64,000 nt of DNA, taken from Bradyrhizobium archetypum (GTDB lineage Bacteria > Pseudomonadota > Alphaproteobacteria > Rhizobiales > Xanthobacteraceae). The notes beneath the pieces were generated by a model. It made no database searches and was not told the DNA's origin. It saw only the letters and a program-made list of their open reading frames with translations. How positions within the stretch are numbered: position 1 is the stretch's first letter; each line of letters opens with the position of its first letter. The position numbers were made by a program, and so were the translations under genes. The stretch spans positions 372,001 through 436,000 of the forward strand of contig NZ_JAAVLW010000003.1 of the NCBI RefSeq assembly GCF_013114835.1. Direction: 5' to 3'. Below, piece after piece: positions 60,301 to 64,000 of this stretch.

Positions 60301-61927
60301 CCCAGCAATTCCTCAGCAACGTCGTCGGCGAATCGCTTTCGCACGCCTGATATCAGCACGTGCTCGGAATCGCCGTGAATCGCCGTTGCGCCGGGCATGC
60401 CGTGGTCACGCAGGGCGCGTGCGCAGCCGACCCAGTCGCCGCCTTCGACCGGTTCGTTGCACGAGGCCCAGGACAGCGTGCCGCAGGCATTGTCGCCATG
60501 GCCGTGCTGCTCCGTCCATTGGGCGCCGTGTTCGAGCAGAAACCGTGTCAACGCGGAGTTACCGTTAAACACGGCGAGATTCAGTGCGGACGCATCCCAG
60601 TCGCCGCCACGCACCGCGATCGGCCAGCCCAGCCTGACCATCAGCCTCACGATGTCGTCGGCGCCGGCCGCGGCCATATCGGGCAACAGCCGGAGCTGCG
60701 CCGGAGACAGCGAGGCCGGCAGATCGGGTCGCGGGCTTGGATCGCGTGCGCCTCGGCTTCATCGCCAGATGCACATGCCGCAACGAAACGTTCCTCGTCG
60801 AAGATATCTGGCGTACCGGTTTGCGGGCGCAGCAGAGCCGCAGCGTCGGAGAGGCCGAACTGCAGCGCCAGCCGGTAGGGACTGAGGCCTTCTGCCGTCG
60901 TGCGCGACGGATCAGCGCCTGCCTCCAGAAGCGCCTTCACATGACGGGGCCGGCGACGATAGATGGCCCATGCGAGCGGCGAACCCCAATCGGTCAGCGG
61001 CGGATTGCGCGCCGGTTCGTCCGGATCGCCGCCGTGCTGCAGCAGCAATTTCAGCGTGGTGTCGTCGTCGAGGTCGATCGAGCGGTAGATCGCATTGCTT
61101 TCGGCGATGCGCGCACCATGCTTCAGCAGCAGGCGTGTGCAGGCCGGGTTCTCCAGCGAGTGATAAAGCGATTCGCCGTCATTGGGGTCCGCGCCGGCTT
61201 CCAGCAACAGTCTGGTCAGCGCCGGGTCGTGGTTGCTCCCGGCCGCGCCATACAGCGTCGAGAGCGGATAACGCTGGTCCGGCTTTTCAAGCGATCCCGG
61301 CGGCCAGCGGCTGTAAATGTGCTGGTTGACGTCCGCGCCGGCCGCGATCAGCCATTGGGCGCAGCGATGCAGGCGCTCGCGAGACTCTTCCGTGCGCAGC
61401 AGGCTCGAATGCGCGACCGCAAACAGCGGCGGTAGTTGCAGCGGGCCGCCGGGCCGGTTGACCCATGATGGATCGGCCTGCGTCGCCTGCCGCAGCGCGT
61501 TCTCGTCGCCGATGGCGCAGGCGAGATAAGGATCGCTCACGACGAGCTCGGGGTCATCCGCGAGCATCCGTAAGCCGACGCGTGGATTGGCGCGGTTGAC
61601 CGTGCCGCTGACATCGCCGGAATAGAGGAGCTGCGCCCAGTGCAGGACGCGAGCGGTGCGCTCGTGGTGCGCCGCTATCTGCACCTCGACGTAACGTTTC
61701 AGGTCGGGCCAAGAGGCAAAACCGTGTTCGCGCGCGATGCAGGATTGCGCGTCGTGCAGGCGAAGCTGCAGCGATGAAATGGCCTCGTCGCTGTGGCCGG
61801 CTGCGGCCGGCAGCGCGCCGCGAAACCGCGCCATCACCGCCGCGTCGCGGCTTCGATAGAGGCGGATCAATTCCTTGGCCTGTTTCTTCAGATGATCGAG
61901 ATTCAGTCGATCGGGCGACCGGTTCAT
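60297..61927 (-). pseudogene. Ankyrin-repeat protein gene with a frameshift
   Basis: The first frame runs from the ATG at 61925-61927: MNRSPDRLNLDHLKKQAKEL, a domain found before ankyrin repeats in rhizobial proteins, then repeats such as LTRLLLEAGADPND and HVKALLEAGADPSRTTAEGLSPY. Near 60724-60730 the frame is lost after AIQARDP. The sense continues one base out of frame as DLPASLSPAQLRLLPDMAAAGADDIVRLM and further repeats (NSALTRFLLEHGAQW) to 60297. One missing base in GACCCGATCTG would restore a protein of about 540 residues. Either a real mutation or an error. The role is unknown; ankyrin repeats bind proteins. Confidence 0.8.
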
Positions 61928-62104
61928 CAGACACCTCCGTGCATGACATCGCCGACGGCCCGCAATACCGGCTGCACAAAGGCTCTAGATGTCGCTCGAA
62001 AGCTGCAAGTGGGTTCAACCCTTCCCGCGGGCCCGGGAGCGGCTTGCACCGCATCCGCTACCATATGGCTGGCGCCGGCACGGGTCAACGTACCAGGCAT
62101 ACGG

Positions 62105-62135
62105 AAAAATCCCGGCCGCTTGCCGCGACCGGGAT
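62105..62135 (-). terminator. Rho-independent terminator of the small secreted-protein gene
   Basis: On the minus strand ATCCCGG (62129-62135) pairs with CCGGGAT (62109-62115), extended by GCG/CGC, and is followed by TTTTT (62105-62109). It lies about 22 bases past the stop at 62157. Confidence 0.75.
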
Positions 62136-62156
62136 CTTTATTGCAGAAAGGTTCGA

Positions 62157-62417
62157 TCAGTAGGCGCAGACGTTCACGGTACGCAGGCGCATGCCGCGGC
62201 GGGTTTCGACCCAGCGCTGCTGCAGACAGCCGTTCAGACCGGTGTCGACATAGACGCCGCCGAAGCCGACGCCAATGGCGGGACCCCAGCCATAGCCCCA
62301 ATGATGGCCCCAGTGATGGCCGTGGTAAAAGCCGCCGGCGGACGCGGGCGCTGCGGCGGCAATGGTGAGCGAGGCGGCGGCAATCAGTCCGAGGGTAACC
62401 TTGCGAAACATACCCAT
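62157..62417 (-). CDS. Small secreted His/Gly-rich protein
   Basis: An 86-residue protein with a signal peptide (FRKVTLGLIAAASLTIAAAAPASA) and a mature part of about 58 residues: GFYHGHHWGHHWGYGWGP, then a more conserved tail with two cysteines (GLNGCLQQRWVETRRGMRLRTVNVCAY). GGAG precedes the first ATG; a second ATG two codons on is possible. Histidine-rich stretches may bind metal. Such proteins are common in Bradyrhizobium; function unknown. Confidence 0.75.
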   Translation of the reverse strand: MGMFRKVTLGLIAAASLTIAAAAPASAGGFYHGHHWGHHWGYGWGPAIGVGFGGVYVDTGLNGCLQQRWVETRRGMRLRTVNVCAY

Positions 62418-62537
62418 TTTCTCCAGTTGCGTGGCGCGAGGCCATTGTTGCGTCCCTGCCCATCAGTCGGGCCAGCCGTGCCTTGCGTTCACGCGCGAAG
62501 GGGAGAATCGTGTTTCAGGAGTGTTTCGTCCCAGGAA

Positions 62538-62582
62538 TATCGTGTCCCGGACGCGGCGCCGCGCGCTACATAGCGTCCGGAA
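62538..62582. repeat. Intergenic repeat, family D fragment
   Basis: CGTGTCCCGGACGCGGCGCC and the inverse CATAGCGTCCGGAAAAC form a short copy of the element at 58190-58320. Confidence 0.5.
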
Positions 62583-62599
62583 AACGCAGCCGATCGGAT

Positions 62600-62688
62600 C
62601 GTCATGCCCGCCTTGTGCCGGGCATCCACGTCTTTGCTTCAACCAAGCAAGATAGACGTGGATGGCCGGGACAAGCCTGGCCATGACG
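62600..62688. repeat. Palindromic intergenic repeat, family A
   Basis: CGTCATGCCCGCCTTGTGCC at the left and GGACAAGCCTGGCCATGACG at the right, with GACGTGGATGG-type inner arms shared with the copy at 16515. It lies 29 bases beyond the stop of the enoyl-CoA hydratase gene. Confidence 0.8.
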
Positions 62689-62716
62689 GAAATGCTGGCT
62701 GCATTTTCGGCCCAAC

Positions 62717-63502
62717 TCAAAACCGCGGCGGACGCTTTTCCGCAAACGCCTTGATGCCTTCCTTGATCTCGGCGCTGCGCATGCTTTCGCGGTGGCGGCG
62801 GTCGGCGGCTTCTTCATCCAGCTTGCCGCGCGCGAATTCGTTGATGGCGCGCTTCATGCCGCGCATCGCAAGCGGCGCGTTGCCGGCCAGGATATTCGCG
62901 AGACGATCCACTTCCTCGTCGAGCGCTTCCACGGGCACCATGGCGGTGAGATAGCCGATCCGCAGCATTTCCGGCGCCGTGATCTTTTGCGCGGTCAGAA
63001 ACAGCATCTTTGCGTTGTCGACGCCGAGCCGCGAGACGTAGCGCTTAATTCCGCTCGGATAATAGTGCAGGCCGAGCCGCGCCGCCGGCATGAACATTTC
63101 GGCAGTATCGATGCCGATGCGGAAGTCGCAGGCCAGCGCCAGGTCGGTCGAGCCGCCATAGACGCCGCCATTGAGCCGGCAGATCGTCGGCACACCGAGA
63201 TCCTCCAGCCGGTTGACGACGACTTCGAACGCCGAGCCCGCGCTCTGCTGTTCGTTGGCGCTGGTGGCGCGGTCCGCCACCGAATTGAGATCATAACCCG
63301 CGCTGAAGGCGCGGCCGGTGCCGGTCAGCACCAGCACGCGGATCGCGTCATCGGCCTCGATCCGGTCGAACAGTTTCAAGAGTTCGCCGAGATCCTCGCT
63401 CTGCAGCCGGTTCAAATGTTTCGGCCGGTTGAGGCGGATGGTGGCGCGTCCGCCGCTGATCTCGAGGATGGGCGCGCTCGCCGCCTCGGCTGCTTCACGC
63501 AT
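62717..63502 (-). CDS. Enoyl-CoA hydratase/isomerase-family protein
   Basis: A 261-residue crotonase with AFSAGYDLNSVAD and LNGGVYGGSTDLALACDFR forming the oxyanion hole. The usual catalytic glutamates are not obvious (PAARLGLHYYPSGI). The C-terminus EGIKAFAEKRPPRF is the common one. GGAG is six bases before the ATG. It stands close to the channel gene upstream (28 bases), so the two may be co-transcribed although functionally unrelated. Confidence 0.87.
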   Translation of the reverse strand: MREAAEAASAPILEISGGRATIRLNRPKHLNRLQSEDLGELLKLFDRIEADDAIRVLVLTGTGRAFSAGYDLNSVADRATSANEQQSAGSAFEVVVNRLEDLGVPTICRLNGGVYGGSTDLALACDFRIGIDTAEMFMPAARLGLHYYPSGIKRYVSRLGVDNAKMLFLTAQKITAPEMLRIGYLTAMVPVEALDEEVDRLANILAGNAPLAMRGMKRAINEFARGKLDEEAADRRHRESMRSAEIKEGIKAFAEKRPPRF

Positions 63503-63530
63503 GCTGGTCTCCGTTGTTCTTGCTTTTGAA

Positions 63531-64000
63531 TTACTCGTTCTCTTGCGCGCGCCGCTTGGCTTCGGCGTCGATGGTCTCGGCGAGATCAGGGTGCCGCGCC
63601 ATCAGCAGACGAAAGTCCACGAGATCGAGCACCAATAGCCGCGTTACCTTGGTGGTCGTGACATTGGCGCCGCGCACGCTGTTGCCGAGCAGCGCCATCT
63701 CGCCGAAGAACGCGCCTTCGCCGAGCGCGATCCTTTTGCCGGGCAGTTCCACCTCGGCTTCGCCGGCGGCGATGAAATACATGCAGTCGCCCTTTTGTCC
63801 CTTGCGGATGATCTGGGTGCGCGCCGGCAGGTCCATCGTGCGCAGCATGTGAGTGACGTCGGCGATCGCGGCCGGGCCGAGGGTGGCGAAGAACGGCACC
63901 TTGCTGACGGTCTCCCAGGTCTTGAGGAAATTGTCGCGGCGGGTTTCGGCGGCAAAGCCGGTCGCCAGAATACCGGTCCACAGCCCGAACACGCCAAGCC
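63531..64000 (-). CDS. Cyclic-nucleotide-gated ion channel, C-terminal part (cut by window edge)
   Basis: The frame is open to the window end, so only the last 156 or so residues are seen. It begins with the end of the pore helix (GVFGLWTGILATGFAAETRR), then a short linker and a cyclic-nucleotide-binding domain with the phosphate-binding cassette GAFFGEMALLGNSVRGANV, where the arginine that holds the cyclic phosphate is present. This closely follows the layout of the MlotiK1 potassium channel. The missing N-terminal part should hold six membrane helices and the selectivity filter. Confidence 0.82.
   Translation of the reverse strand, partial: LGVFGLWTGILATGFAAETRRDNFLKTWETVSKVPFFATLGPAAIADVTHMLRTMDLPARTQIIRKGQKGDCMYFIAAGEAEVELPGKRIALGEGAFFGEMALLGNSVRGANVTTTKVTRLLVLDLVDFRLLMARHPDLAETIDAEAKRRAQENE

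Overview
The window is a 64 kb piece of a GC-rich alphaproteobacterial chromosome, most likely Bradyrhizobium or a close relative in the Nitrobacteraceae. The evidence is the gene content (MbfA-type ferritin/VIT iron exporter with an Irr-box-like site, a DUF1127 protein, a LapG-type BTLCP protease, a feruloyl-CoA-synthase/acyl-CoA-dehydrogenase block, a MlotiK1-like channel), the strong third-position GC bias that opens long false frames on the opposite strand, and several families of palindromic intergenic repeats. I see no rRNA, tRNA, CRISPR array, insertion sequence, integrase or attachment site. The window reads as ordinary, metabolically rich chromosome rather than an island.

Layout. 0.1-3.1 kb (-): a three-gene quinoprotein operon (PQQ alcohol dehydrogenase, cytochrome c, periplasmic binding protein) in the order of xoxF-xoxG-xoxJ, with the Asp-Tyr-Asp motif expected of lanthanide enzymes. 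3.4-12.8 kb: a LapG-type cysteine protease divergent from a 1901-residue FecR/VCBS-repeat protein, then a CHASE2 nucleotide cyclase. 13.0-22.2 kb: two divergent paralogous peptide-binding proteins, then a peptide ABC transporter operon that carries an AtzG-like/AtzE-like amidase pair between its two ATPase genes. 22.2-26.3 kb: small genes and a type I secretion ABC transporter plus HlyD adaptor, which could export the giant protein. 26.5-29.7 kb: a frameshifted CinA-family gene, then two paralogous amidohydrolases and a Rieske ferredoxin in one coupled operon. 29.9-34.5 kb (-): a coupled operon of a HlyD-like protein, an (alpha/alpha)6-type periplasmic protein and a BcsA/BgsA-like glucan synthase. 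34.8-39.5 kb (-): a tcu-like cluster (LysR, TcuA, alpha/beta hydrolase, TcuB).

39.6-47.4 kb: small stress/accessory genes (DUF1127, GNAT, two NTF2-like proteins), an enoyl-CoA hydratase, an SDR lacking the catalytic tyrosine, a zinc alcohol dehydrogenase, a second amidase and mbfA. 47.4-60.3 kb: an acyl-CoA block with an epoxide-hydrolase-like protein, acyl-CoA ligase, thiolase, TetR regulator, HSD10-like SDR, feruloyl-CoA-synthase-like ligase, three acyl-CoA dehydrogenases and a nitroreductase. This has all the activities for CoA activation and beta-oxidation of an unknown, perhaps aromatic or alicyclic, acid. 60.3-64.0 kb (-): a frameshifted ankyrin-repeat gene, a small secreted protein, another enoyl-CoA hydratase and the 3' end of a cyclic-nucleotide-gated channel gene cut by the window edge.

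The most interesting units are the glucan-synthase operon with its embedded periplasmic hydrolase-like gene, the amidase pair built into a peptide importer operon, the lanthanide-type quinoprotein operon, and the protease/giant-adhesin pair. All functional calls rest on reading motifs and gene order by eye; no database search was run.
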